From Corythucha ciliata (lineage: Eukaryota; Arthropoda; Insecta; Hemiptera; Tingidae): a DNA stretch of 64,000 nt. Positions 32,960 to 44,229 of this stretch are shown here, one piece after another (within the stretch, counting starts at the first letter, position 1; each line of letters opens with the position of its first letter). The notes beneath the pieces were generated by a model. It saw only the letters and a list, made by a program, of their open reading frames with translations. It did not search any database and had not been told where the DNA came from. The DNA is taken from the NCBI GenBank assembly GCA_038030265.1, contig CM075943.1:16492001-16556000 (forward strand), in the 5' to 3' direction. The translations under genes were made by a program, and so were the position numbers.

Positions 32960-35900
32960 AGGAACATAATGCAGTCCTACTTTGCCATGAAATTCCGAAA
33001 AATCTGAAAAGAAACCCTGGGCTATTTTGTCGTACTTTTCACCATTCGATCTGGCATCTGGCAGCTCTACCTAATAATACACAACTGCAGTGGCGCATTG
33101 AGGGGTTGGTCTCGGTCTCGTCTCGAAAAGTTAAAGACGCGAATTCAAAGTATGTGTGATATTAGTGACGAGTGATCCTATTCTCGCCTCAATGATTACA
33201 GATAACGTCGATAGATGAATTTATACTTTGCTTTCCTTCCTTGGTGGCTCGTGGCACGAAGGGAGATAAGTGATACGATAAACTACTGATTCATGACCAA
33301 AGAGCTTTGTAATTGCCCCAAAATAGAATCGTGCTTATAAAACAATCGTCACATTGAGAACGTGAAAGGGGAACAGTTGGGAATTCAACGAGATCAACTC
33401 AAAATCTCGCACATGCGAACTCATTTAGTTCAAGCAAGAGACTTCCCTTCCAATACACGACGAGGCAGAGGGGCACAATCCCCCTCTCATACATCAGACC
33501 CCCCCTCCTCATGATTCAACTGGCAATGTTAGTTTAAAAAATAAATAAATAAATGAAAGCGGTGTCGAGTTTGATGATAGCGGCCCAGGGAAGTTTCAAA
33601 CGCAAAATTAGGGTTCCCTTGCACTAAGCAGCCTGGCCGCGGCAGCCAGTTGGCTGCTGTGCAGTTGGCTTGTTCTAGTGGCTGCCCCAGTCTGTAAATC
33701 TTTGCTGCCTAGTGCGCGGGCACCCATAGGTTGCAATGTATTTCAAAGGCCCCCTCCGGGAACCCTGACCCTTTTTTTTATTACGATACGTAGGCATAAA
33801 GGAGCTTTTAACGATCGAGGCACGATGTTTGTGACACGAGACGAAGTTGAGTGCCATCATCGGTAGATTTTGTAGAGCGATTATACGCTCAGGTTCGTAC
33901 GCTTCTTTTTTACCTTAGATCGTACAAAGTCTTTTAAAGCCAATTAGGTTCATAGTTATTTAGTTTAACGGTTCCGTAAAGTCTCCCATGTGCCACACAA
34001 CTCATTTCAGAGAAATAAAAAAGCAGAAACAAAAGAAGCGCGTAAGATGAAAGCGGGCTTCCCTGCCTCAATTCTTCTACCAACTTACCAACATAATCAA
34101 CTGACTTTGACCTTTTTGGGATATAATTTCCACGGTTTCACTCACCCTTCACCCATCGTACATCGTGCTTAAAGACCTACTTTACACACGCCGTGCGGTA
34201 AAGAGTTCACGCACGATGAACGTCTGCTTAAACACTTCTTTAAGAATGATCTTAGGAATAGTAGATTATACGCATAGGCAAGAAAGCGATTTTTCGGAGG
34301 CCGAGAGAAAAAATTGGACGGGCGAGGCGTAGCCGAGAGCCCAAAATCACTTTTTTGACGCAGTGTGTACAGTATATTTTTTATTAAAACATGGGCTGAT
34401 TTTTTGGGCCACGGCGATAAAGTGAGTGTTTTATCCCCTAGGCTCTGAAATAATCAGCTGTTTAAAAAAAATAGAATCTTACATATAACGAGACACGTAA
34501 GTGCCATTTTACTTGCGAGTACTTTGTTTGGCTGGCGAGGCAAGTCCGAGTCGGCTAAATGAGTACGAGCAAGTGAATTGAGTTATGCGCAATATTTTTC
34601 GCGTGACAAGTGAAATAATAGTATATTTCACTACAAGTGAGGGAAGTGGAGTTTTACCTGCGAGTTGTGTTTGGCTCACGAGGCGGGGCCGAGTGAGCTA
34701 AAAACAACTAGCAGAGTGAAAGCTTCTTCCTCACGAGTTGTGGATATCATTTTTCGCACGACCAACAGGTTTAATTGTCTTTCCTGCAAATGTTCGGAGG
34801 CAAGGGTACGCTAATTGAATACAGAGCTTTTTTTCACTTTCCTTGACTAGCGAGTGACAACCTTCCTGTTTCCTTCGCACTCATTCAAAAATTAACTATT
34901 TTTGTAAAGGACACTTTGAAGATGTTTTTCTGAATCACGGATTGTCCGTGCACTCAGATTTAGTGTGAACAAACGGGGACTGACTTTTTTTGATAAAAAT
35001 AAAATTCGCGATGTGCACGACTTTGAGCCGCATTTAAAGGCACATAAAATAGTTAACGTCTATGGAAAATGGCTAATCCTGACAGAAAATAGTGTGTTCT
35101 TTCCAAATCCATCACCAAAAGTTGGAAAAATTCAAATTGAATGCGAGTTTCTCGCAGTTAGTTTTAAAAAAATATGTAAACCTTAAAAATCGTTAGAAAA
35201 ATCATATCTCGAAGGGTTTTGATTTTCGGACCATGGTGTATATGATGATTTCGGTCGCAAATGAGGTCTCCTTTCACCTAATTTTTTTTTGTCACACTTA
35301 TCCCCTTCCACCTGTTTATGCAGAGACTCAAGGCGAAATTACCCCCTGCTTCCCTCTAACGAGATTTCAATCTGATCGCCCCCTAGGACAAATTCCTACC
35401 TACGCCACTGATTACAAGAAAACATGGACTCGAACCAAGACCTTCTACAGAACAGGCCGGAGTGCTCCCGCTGTGACGTCACGGAAAGAGTCCAAACTTC
35501 CAATAGAAACGTGATAGGGAAGCGCCAGTTTTTTTTGTTTTTTGTTTTCAATGGTTTCAGCTGCTACTATCTGTTTTTGTTTTTTTCCCCCCTTTTGTGG
35601 TACATGGTATTAACACCAATGTTAAAAAAGCCAACAAAAAATTATTATTTCTTTCTTCCTAAATTGAAAAAAAAAAAAAAATGAATTAAAGTAAAGAGGA
35701 CCACTACTCATGAGGGTTGTCAGTAAGCGTTTTAATCCACCCTTCAGTTATTTTTCTACTAAGTTCACAGTAATTATTAAGTAAAACTATCAGAAATTCA
35801 ACACTTTCATCACTCTTGCAACAGATAAATTAAACCCACATCCACAGCATATTTTCTCAGGAAACAGAAAGATTAATATCACCAAGGGTTGTGCATTGTG

Positions 35901-35960
35901 CTGACTCACAGTAATTAATTAAGATGTTTTCGTAGCACTCATTCACTTGCACAAAAATCT
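32960..35960. other. Non-coding stretch, no supportable gene
   Basis: Contains two adjacent imperfect palindromes (34490-34730) and a 65-bp segment at 35425-35490 (cttctacagaacaggccgga) found inverted at about 44665-44700. It also has an ORF at 34965-35186 (73 aa) without a recognised domain. The ORFs at 33675-33866 overlap on opposite strands. Confidence 0.4.
34490..34740. repeat. Two tandem diverged palindromic units
   Basis: Unit 1 (about 34498-34585) has ttttacttgcgagtac … gagtacgagcaagtga and an inner tggctggcgag … gagtcggcta. Unit 2 (about 34640-34725) has ttttacctgcgagttg … caactagcagagtgaa with an inner ttggctcacgag … gagtgagcta. Each folds on itself. Confidence 0.5.
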
Positions 35961-35969
35961 GCGATGATG

Positions 35970-36076
35970 GAGCAATTCATTTCTACCTACCCTCTCTGAA
36001 TTAAAACATATGTTAATGGAGAAGACGGGTGGAAATGGAGTGCACCGAGGTAGAATTTTATACAAATGGAAAATAC
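35970..36076. mobile_element. Palindromic MITE, family P copy 2
   Basis: Centre ctctctgaattaaaacatat, then gttaatggagaagacg; right arm gggtggaaatgg… and …aattttatacaaatggaaaa. Same family as 3112, 36790 and 43630; the left arm is shorter than the right. Confidence 0.55.
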
Positions 36077-36119
36077 TATGAGTGCTAATAGCTACCATGG
36101 TTGTGGCTAATGACTTGTA

Positions 36120-36720
36120 CGGTTATAATGTTCTTGAGTATCCAAAATCATCTGTTAATATTTTCAATAGGCTTGTTCCATTGTTTCCTAGTGTAGAAAA
36201 AGTGATCCACCAGCACTAGAGAACCTTTAAAACACTGGGGGCCTATTCTCTAACAACAAGCAATATTTTTTTCGCCAGCCATGTGTTTATTTCATTCATT
36301 TGTTTGAAGAAAATCAATGAAATAAACATATGACTTCGAAAAAGCTATTGCTTCGGAGTTAGAGAATAAGCCCCCAGGTACTGCAACACGGATTTCAGCG
36401 CCATATGGTACCTCAGTTGTTAGGGTAAACAAAATATCATGAATGAAAAAATTGTCATCGTAACAGCAAACAAACGCGGAACGCGATCGAAATAAATCAA
36501 AATACCTATATTACTTGTCAATGAGATCAGGTGATAATTATAATCATGTGAGGGACCAAGCATGGCGCCGATTTCCGTGTTGCAGTACTCGTGTTTTATA
36601 GTGCCTTACCAGCACCTAATTTCATTATTTTGAGAAATAATTAATGAAGTGGTGTGTCAGTGCTGCACTTTTTCTTCATTGGACAACAATGGAACAGACC
36701 TATAATATTGGATCACTCGG
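36120..36720. mobile_element. Large palindromic element containing a nested MITE
   Basis: The left arm contains ttgttccattgtttcctag, gatccaccagcacta and tactgcaacacggatttcag. The right arm contains, inverted and in matching order, gatttccgtgttgcagta, cgtgttttatagtg, ccagcac and caacaatggaacag. The left arm is interrupted by a MITE (36236-36376) that the right arm lacks. Confidence 0.65.
36236..36376. mobile_element. 141-bp MITE nested in a palindrome arm
   Basis: Termini tgggggcctattctctaac and gttagagaataagccccca. The matching site in the opposite arm (near 36590) is empty, which supports a clean insertion. Confidence 0.7.
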
Positions 36721-36789
36721 ACATTTTAAGCCTTTTTTTTTTTTTTTTTCTTTTTCTTTTTTTTAAATCAGTGCAAGTAGTCATGTGGC

Positions 36790-36920
36790 GTTTTCCATTT
36801 ACATAAAATTCCGCTCTGGAGCCGAGCATTTCCACCCGTCTTCTCCGTTACCATATGGTAATCAGAGAACACGGGTGGAAATGCTCGGCTTCAGAGCGGA
36901 ATTTTATGCAAATTGAAAAC
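36790..36920. mobile_element. Palindromic MITE, family P copy 3 (best preserved)
   Basis: Near-perfect hairpin of ~60-bp arms: gttttccatttacataaaat … attttatgcaaattgaaaac, centred on ttaccatatggtaa at 36848-36861. The arms share gctctggagccgagcatttc and its complement. Confidence 0.75.
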
Positions 36921-37277
36921 TCTTACAGCGTTTTTCAGGGTGAAAACTTTGCTCTTTCGACGCTGGTTCAACCGAGAAATATGAGCGAACATCTATTGCG
37001 GTTATTATTAAATGTTGGATTGATTTTGTGAGCAACATCACGTATACCCTCCAACAAAGACCGCCATCCAAAGCATTCTCGGAAAGCCCCACATGGTTGA
37101 ATTTTTCCGAATATAATTAAAGCAATTACTTTTCACTCATTTCACTATGCACTTGCTTCATAGTTTTCGTTCGAATCACCAAAAATATTCCTTGGTACAT
37201 AGTTGGAAAGTCCGCTTTCAATTTCCTTCTGGATTATAAAATATGTATATGTTTAACTGTCACGTGGGTTTCCATCG

Positions 37278-37520
37278 AGACGGGGACAAATGGGTGCGCC
37301 GACAAATGGGTGCATAGGGGGAGAGGGAAATTTCCCCTATGCACCCATTTGTCGGAGAAACGTCTGACAAATAGGTACATGACAAATGGGTGCGAATAAA
37401 AAAAAAAATAGCATGTACCCATTTGACGGTGATTGGCCCGACAAATGGGTGCGCGCCGAAGTTAGCTGCTAACCTTTGCTTCGGCTAGGCTCAAGTGGGA
37501 ATTACTTCGTTCGCGGTTCA
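37278..37520 (+). repeat. Left TIR of the MULE
   Basis: About 240 bp, with several gacaaatgggtgc words in both senses. Includes gtgcgaataaaa, matching ttattcgcacccatttgtc in the right TIR, and the internal gttagctgctaac palindrome. Confidence 0.8.
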
Positions 37521-37673
37521 TTGACATGGATTGTAACAATTTGTTAAATTAAATAAACTAAAGTTTATTTACACTAAAATAGAGAAAAATTACATAAAAA
37601 AAATTAAATATAGCACGGTTGGAACTTAAATATTATGGACCGGCAAACGATGCATGTTACTGGGAGCTTCACG

Positions 37674-40600
37674 TTAGTGTCTTCTGTGTCTCCGTCGACC
37701 GTGGTGATTTGAAAATATCTGGATACGCTTATAAGCTGCAAGGAAAATCTGAGTTATGCCATTTTCCTGGCATACGAGACATTTAGTTGCGGTCTCGGTT
37801 GGCCGATCTTCGCCAAGCGTAGTTAGTAGCCTTTCAATTTGCTGAGCGACGAAGTCTCCCGACGGCACGTCGTCAGTGGAATTTTGGCGGAGCGCTATTG
37901 GACTGTTCTCGTAACCAAAGTGAAACGGTCGTGAACCTATACAAATTGGCGAAATTTGAATTTGAAAAATGTGTAGACAATAGAGATAGAGGGATATTGT
38001 ATGTATACGCGAACCTTCGTTGTTTAATACATCGAGAACTGTGAGGTCTTCGTCTTCTTGGACAGTATCCTCTCGATAAGGGATCCCTCCTATGTGATCC
38101 GACACCTTGAGGAGGAATTTTCGAAGTGAGTATGTTCCATCGATGAGTTTTTTTCCCGCGTTCTTTATGCGTATATTTTGGGCGGTGAACTTGACTTTTT
38201 TCTCCTGCGGCTTCAGTTAGCCAGGTCAAGTTAGCGATCTTTTTCAGAGAAGATAGCGATCCTTACCAGCGATCTTTTTTTCGTCACCATGAAGAGGGTG
38301 AGGAGGGGGAGGGGAAGAAAGGGAGTACTGATTGAGTGAGGGGGGGGGGGCATTGACACCAAAAACACAACATAAACGCACACGAACGACATGAACCCAG
38401 GCAGAGGCAGGATCGCTGGCATGATAACATCCTTATAAAGTGTCGTGCCACAACCATCTTCAATATAGAACCTCTACAGACACCCCCGACGCATAAAACA
38501 TGCCCGCCAATGACATAAGTACAGGCGGGGGCGGTCTGGGGGCAGGATCGCTGGAATGACAACATCGTTATAAAGTGTCGTGCCACAACCATCTTCAGTA
38601 TGGAACATCTACAGACACCCCCGACGCATAAAACATGCCCGCCAAAGACATAAGTACAGGCGGGGGCGGTCTGGGGGCAGGATCGCTGGCATGACAGCAT
38701 CGTTATAAAGTGTCGTGCCACAATTATCTTCGGTATGGAACCTCTACAGACACCCCCGACGCATAAAACATGCCCGCCAAAGACATAAGTACTGGAGGGC
38801 GGTCTGGGGGCAGGTTCGCCTGTACTTATGTCTTTGGCGGGCATGTTTTATGCGTCGGGGGTGTCTGTAGAGGTTCCATACCGAAGATGGTTGTGGCACG
38901 ACACTTTATAACGATGCTGTCATGCCAGCGATCCTGCCCCCAGACCGCCCCCGCCTGTACTTATGTCTTTGGCGGGCATGTTTTATGCGTCGGGGGTGTC
39001 TGTAGGGGTTCCATACCGAAGATGGTTGTGGCACGACACTTTATAACGATGTTGTCATGCCAGCGATCCTGCCCCCAGACCGCCCCCGCCAGTACTTATG
39101 TCTTTGGCGAGCATGTTTTATGCGTCGGGGGTGTCTGTAGAGGTTCCATACCGAAGATGGTTGTGGCACGACACTTTATAACGATGCTGTCATGCCAGCG
39201 ATCCTGCCCCCAGACCGCCCCCGCCTGTACTTATGTCTTTGGCGGGCATGTTTTATGCGTCGGGGTGTCTGTAGAGGTTCCATACCGAAGATGGTAGTGG
39301 CACGACACTTTATAACGATGTTGTCATGCCAGCGATCCTGCCTCTGCCCGTGTTCATGTCGTTCGTGTGCGTTTATGTTGTGTTTTTGGTGTCAATGCCA
39401 GTACTCCCTTTCTTCCCCTCCCCCTCCCCACCCTCTTCATGTTGATGAAAAAAAGATCGCTGGTAAGGATCGCTATCTTCTCTGAAAAAGATCGCTAGGA
39501 AAAAGATCGCTAACTTGACCTGGCTCGTCAGTTCGCCACGATTCAACCGCTCTACGTTCAAAATACCGGTTTGACATACTTTCTGCAACATTTCTAGAAT
39601 AAACAAAAGCGATAATAACGATATAATTGAATGATTATTCAAAAAATATTACGGGATACTGTATCCATACTTGTGAAATGCCAGGCGTTAGGATGGCTTC
39701 GTCCACTGAGGGTTATTAACCTCTTGTGGTGCGACTCCATTACGTTATTTGTCCTGGACGACTGGCCGAAAACGGAAAAACTTTGTGGCGTCACTCTTTC
39801 AATCCATTGCTTGCCGAAGTTCCTGTACAAGAATATACAAATTGATGCTAGGAGTAACACGGATATCATGAATTTATGATGCCGAAAAAAAATCTACTCA
39901 CACAAACAAGGGACGCATTATTGCTTCGATACTATTTTCGGAGACGAAAGCTTCGATTACCACGAAACCTTCCGAGGCTCGGTCTTGTGGTGCTAGCGCC
40001 AATGCCATCAGCATATGCACGCACCGTCTTACTTCCGCGTTCCTTTTGAAGACGCCAAGCAAGGTTCGGATCTTTTGAACCTTCCTGAATATCGCCTGTA
40101 TAATAAATAAAGCTTAATAAGGTTTTACTTGATTTTTTTTTTTATGTTTTCAAATAAAAAATGGTTTGCAAAATATATTGTACAACCCATCAATACTACT
40201 CATACATGTTCAGTTTTATTGTACAACCCCTGTATTGCGCAATATCAATTGTACGTGTGTGGGGCGCTTTAACGTAATCGTGATGGCCTTGAAACTACTG
40301 GCTTACCTGGCAAAAATGAAACCAACATCCAACGTGTTTTGCATTGGGAAAACAATTCCGAACTGCCGACCTTAGTCCGGTCTCAAAGTCGGACATTACT
40401 AATGACAAGTTATTGAGTCCACAAAAATTTTCCTTTATCCATTTAAAAACTTGCTCATACGCTGAGCTAGTTTTCCCACGCATTAGGCAGAATACCGCTG
40501 GAATCGCCTGTGAAAAGATTACAAGCTTTAAGACTAATGCTCAAACGAGCTGCAGGAATGTAAGACCTAAAACCCACAACATCGTGATGTATGAGCGATA

Positions 40601-41102
40601 TAGTAAAAAGCTGATAGCAGTTTGGCTTCTGAGGTATAACTTTAAAAGTTCCATCCATGTGGAGCTCACGAGCGTTTGATATAAGTATGTCGATGTCTTC
40701 CGCTGCGAATATCACACTTTTATTTGCCCCGTTTCCGATTAATTTACGGAAAAATCGGTGATTATTGATGCTCCCATAGCGTTCTGTCGTCCGAAGAACT
40801 TCCGCGTATTCATCAAGATTTTCCGGGCAACCTGGGTTAACGGCACATTGTTCTCTCTGAAGAGTTCTCTCAAGTGTTTGAAAATTAAGACGTGAAGAGA
40901 CGGCATCTGGATATCTATGAGAAGTAAAACTACGGTAATGAATATGCACAATGAAATTATTATGAAGTTGAATTGCTATCATGTACCTGGCACATTCCTG
41001 TTGGAAAATAACGCTTATGGGCGTGACATCACTTCGACATCTGCGACGGATCTTGTCCCTCAGCTCCGTCACCGATGCATGCTCTATATTCGGAGTGCAC
41101 AC
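37674..41102 (-). CDS. MULE transposase, spliced (at least six exons), last exon split by an insertion
   Basis: Exons I infer on the minus strand: 41102-40987 (start uncertain), 40914-40578, 40507-40307, 40095-39902, 39822-39671, and 39593 down to about 39526, continuing at 38218-37674 beyond an inserted element. Introns are 72, 70, 211, 79 and 77 nt, all GT…AG, and the phases agree at each junction. Motifs in order: ELHMDGTFKVIP (first catalytic Asp), then MRGKTSSAYEQVF, LVMSDFETGLRSAV (second Asp) and HVGCWFHFCQ (C and H of the MULE core). Later come VTPQSFSVFGQSSRTNNVME (with the conserved Glu) and a basic C-terminal part KNAGKKLIDGTYSLRKFL. A short CLVCQEN near the end may be a relic of a C-terminal zinc finger. 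The N-terminal DNA-binding exon is not located. 41102 is only the first in-frame ATG; an acceptor-like site lies just upstream. Confidence 0.8.
38219..39525. mobile_element. 1.3-kb foldback element of inverted tandem repeats
   Basis: The termini agccaggtcaagttagcgat and atcgctaacttgacctggct are perfect inverted copies. Next come gatcgct words, then two arms. The left arm (about 38400-38808) has three ~135-bp units; the right arm (about 38815-39335) has four units in the opposite sense, meeting near 38812. Each unit carries gcgtcgggggtgtctgtag and cacgacactttataacgatg. Abutting flanks cttcagtt (38211-38218) and cgtcagtt (39526-39533) match at 7 of 8 bases, an 8-bp target duplication. It interrupts the last MULE exon. 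ORFs across it (38284-38844, 38770-39297) are repeat read-through. Confidence 0.85.
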
Positions 41103-41337
41103 AGAATCACTGTGCTGTGTGGTGTGTGTGAGTTATTCTTGGTCGTTTTCCGAGAGGACCCCCCTTCCCTTGCCCTCCTTCACTCTGCATTTCAGCGAAA
41201 TTGTGCCATTTTTATTCTTTCTTTGCTTAACATAAAAGTAACTCTCATAAAAGAATGAGAAGGAAAGAAGGTAACGGGACTGTTACCTTTATCAAAAAAC
41301 TTGGAGTAACTTGGGGCAGGCTGGTGCAGCACAGAAT
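39531..41337 (-). repeat. Tandem duplication inside the MULE, unit L (1,807 bp)
   Basis: Begins gttcgccacg and ends cacagaat. It is repeated head to tail at 41338-43127 with very few differences. The unit covers all recognised transposase exons up to part of the last one. Confidence 0.9.
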
Positions 41338-43127
41338 GTTCGCCACGATTCAACCGCTCTACGTTCAAAATACCGGTTTGACATATTTTCTGCAACATTT
41401 CTAGAATAAACAAAAGCGATAATAACGATATAATTGAATGATTATTCAAAAAAGATTACGGGATACTGTATCCATACTTGTGAAATGCCAGGCGTTAGGA
41501 TGGCTTCGTCCACTGAGGGTTATTAACCTCTTGTGGAGCGACTCCATTACGTTATTTGTCCTGGACGACTGGCCGAAAACGGAAAAACTTTGTGGCGTCA
41601 CTCTTTCAATCCATTGCTTGCCGAAGTACCTGTACAAGAATATACAAATTGATGTTAGGAGTAACACGGATATCATGAATTGATGATGCCGAAAAAAAAT
41701 CTACTCACACAAACAAGGGACGCATTATTTCTTCGATACTATTTTCGGAGGCGAAAGCTTCGATTACCACGAAACCTTCCGAGGCTCGGTCTTGTGGTGC
41801 TAGCGCCAATGCCATCAGCATATGCACGCACCGCCTTACTTCCGCGTTCCTTTTGAAGACGCCAAGCAAGGTTCGGATCTTTTGAACCTTCCTGAATATC
41901 GCCTGTATAATAAATAAAGTTTAATAAGGTTTTACTTGATTTTTTTTTTTATGTTTTCAAATAAAAAATGGTTTGCAAAATATATTGTGCAACCCATCAA
42001 TACTACTCATACATGTTCAGTTTTATTGTACAACCCCTGTATTGCGCAATATCAATTGTACGTGTGTGGGGCGCTTTAACGTAATCGTGATCGCCTTGAA
42101 ACTACTGGCTTACCTGGCAAAAATGAAACCAACATCCAACGTGTTTTGCATTGGGAAAACAATTCCGAACTGCCGACCTCAGTCCGGTCTCAAAGTCGGA
42201 CATTACTAAGGACAAGTTATTGAGTCCACAAAAATTTTCCTTTGTCCATTTAAAAACTTGCTCATACGCTGAGCTAGTTTTCCCACGCATTAGGCAGAAT
42301 ACCGCTGGAATCGCCTGTGAAAAGATTACAAGCTTTAAGACTAATGCTCAAACGAGCTGCAGGAATGTAAGACCTAAAACCCACAACATCGTGATGTATG
42401 AGCGATATAGTAAAAAGCTGATAGCAGTTTGGCTTCTGAGGTATAACTTTAAAAGTTCCATCCATGTGGAGCTCACGAGCGTTTGATATAAGTATGTCGA
42501 TGTCTTCCGCTGCGAATATCACACTTTTATTTGCCCCGTTTCCGATTAATTTACGGAAAAATCGGTGATTATTGATGCTCCCATAGCGTCTGCACCTGGG
42601 TTAGATTTCAGGCAATCTGGGTTAACGGCACATTGTTCTCTCTGAAGAGTTCTCTCAAGTGTTTGAAAATTAAGACGTGAAGAGACGGCATCTGGATATC
42701 TATGAGAAGTAAAACTACGGTAATGAATATGCACAATGAAATTATTATGAAGTTGAATTTCTATCATTATACCTGGCACATTCCTGTTGGAAAATAACGC
42801 TTATGGGCGTGACATCACTTCGACATCTGCGACGGATCTTGTCCCTCAGCTCCATGACCGATGCATGCTCTATACATATTCGGAGTGCACACAGAATCAC
42901 TGTGCTGTGTGGTGTGTGTGAGTTATTCTTGGTCGTTTTCCGAGAGGACCCCCCTTCCCTTGCACTCCTTCACTCTGCATTTCAGCGAAATTGTGCCATT
43001 TTTATTCTTTCTTTGCTTAACATAAAAGTAACTCTCATAAAAGAATGAGAAGGAAAGAAGGTAACGGGACTGTTACCTTTATCAAAAAACTTGGAGTAAC
43101 TTGGGGCAGGCTGGTGCAGCACAGAAT
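41338..43127 (-). pseudogene. Tandem duplication unit R: second, damaged copy of the MULE transposase exons
   Basis: About 1,790 bp, near-identical to unit L including the splice sites (for example gcttacctgg, ctactcacac and ccatacttgtg in plus sense). About 50 bases of L at 40786-40835 are replaced by 28 unrelated bases near 42589-42616. That shifts the frame in the exon before the first catalytic Asp, so this copy cannot give a full product by itself. The reading of its last exon runs into the start of unit L rather than into the real C-terminal exon at 38218-37674. Confidence 0.8.
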
Positions 43128-43629
43128 TCATCGCGAACGCCCTACACTCGCTACACCAGCTGCCCCAGCTTGTCCAAGCCTGCACTCATTTCTCAGGAAA
43201 AGCATTTAGGGTGCTCTGGTGCGCACTAGTGCAACCTGGTGCGCCCCAGAGCCGGTTCGCGAACAGACCTTTTGGGTCTTGTGAAAAAAACTCCCTGCCG
43301 TAGCGTAACCAAAGAAACGTGGACTTCAGCATTTGTTTACTTCTCTACCGATATAATAAGTTCCGTTCTTTTTTTTTAACCCGGTAAAGGATTATTTCTC
43401 TGCATTCAAGTAAAATTCCACCCCCTTTGCCCTCGCGCTACCGAACAAACGCAACATCTGTTTACTTATTTACCGAAATAATGATTTTTAAATTGAGCAC
43501 ATATCCCTATTGATTCTGGGAAGGTTTTTGCCTTGATGTATTTTTGTTTTTAATAATGAGGAAGTTGCATGGGTCGGAATTTGCGGACAAATTTGTTTTC
43601 CACGTTTATTTACACTAAAATAGAGATTA

Positions 43630-43740
43630 TAATGCAAATAGAAAAATACTCGTCCTCTCTGAATTAAATGCTAAATGTTAATGGAGAAGACGGATGGAAA
43701 TGAATTGCTCTAGAGCAGAATGTTATGCAAATGTAAAACG
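43630..43740. mobile_element. Palindromic MITE, family P copy 4
   Basis: Centre cgtcctctctgaattaaatg, then gttaatggagaagacggatg; outer words atgcaaatagaaaa and atgcaaatgtaaaacg. Inside the MULE, between the transposase region and the right TIR. Confidence 0.5.
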
Positions 43741-43761
43741 CTATTAGTCACAATATAATGT

Positions 43762-44004
43762 TTAACCGACCTGTCTCAATGAACCCAAAAGTGCCTCGAA
43801 ATTGTGTCTACAACGTTTCTTTCGAGTTATCAGCTTCATTTCGTCGCTGGTGTGTCGAACACTCGCCGACCCAAAATCGTGCTTAACTATAGGCCTCATC
43901 TTCAGTATTGTTGTGGAATATTGGCTGCTGTGATCCACCCATGGATATTTCCAAATAATATGGATAAATCCAAAATATTTTTGGAAAATGTGAAACTTCC
44001 TCAT
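43762..44004 (-). CDS. ORF of 80 aa, possible 5' exon of the MULE gene
   Basis: Ends with a charged stretch (TSDEMKLITRKKRCRHNFEALLGSLRQ) and lies between the duplicated transposase exons and the right TIR, on the coding strand, where an N-terminal exon would be expected. No clear FLYWCH or zinc-finger pattern is visible and no splice junction was proven, so this is only a candidate. Confidence 0.25.
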   Translation of the reverse strand: MRKFHIFQKYFGFIHIIWKYPWVDHSSQYSTTILKMRPIVKHDFGSASVRHTSDEMKLITRKKRCRHNFEALLGSLRQVG

Positions 44005-44229
44005 TGTATGTGTTGTACATTGTGTGCTTTAATGTAGGTACATTATTCTTTCAACGCATGATTTAGGCCAGTCTTTTTAGGATCGAATAAGGAAATAATT
44101 TCGGACTTCGTTTGGTTGTTGGAATGTGTTCAGATGCGGTGCCAGTATGAATCGCCTAACTTTTCCTCATACTTCAAGGCGAGCTTATGGCAAGACAATT
44201 TCAGAAATTTGGCAAATCTTTTTACTAGG

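Noticed and set aside
38284..39297. Two long ORFs on opposite strands with repeated YVFGGHVLCVGGVCRG-type peptide
   Set aside because: They are translations of the 135-bp tandem units of a foldback element whose unit length keeps a frame open; both arms give the same peptide on opposite strands.
39639..39869. ORF starting MISVLLLASICIFLYRNFG read as a signal peptide
   Set aside because: The hydrophobic start is intron sequence before a 3' splice site at 39823; the exon begins at NFGKQW.
40344..40679. Plus-strand ORF in the MULE, and its copy at 42151-42486
   Set aside because: Shadow of the transposase exons on the other strand.
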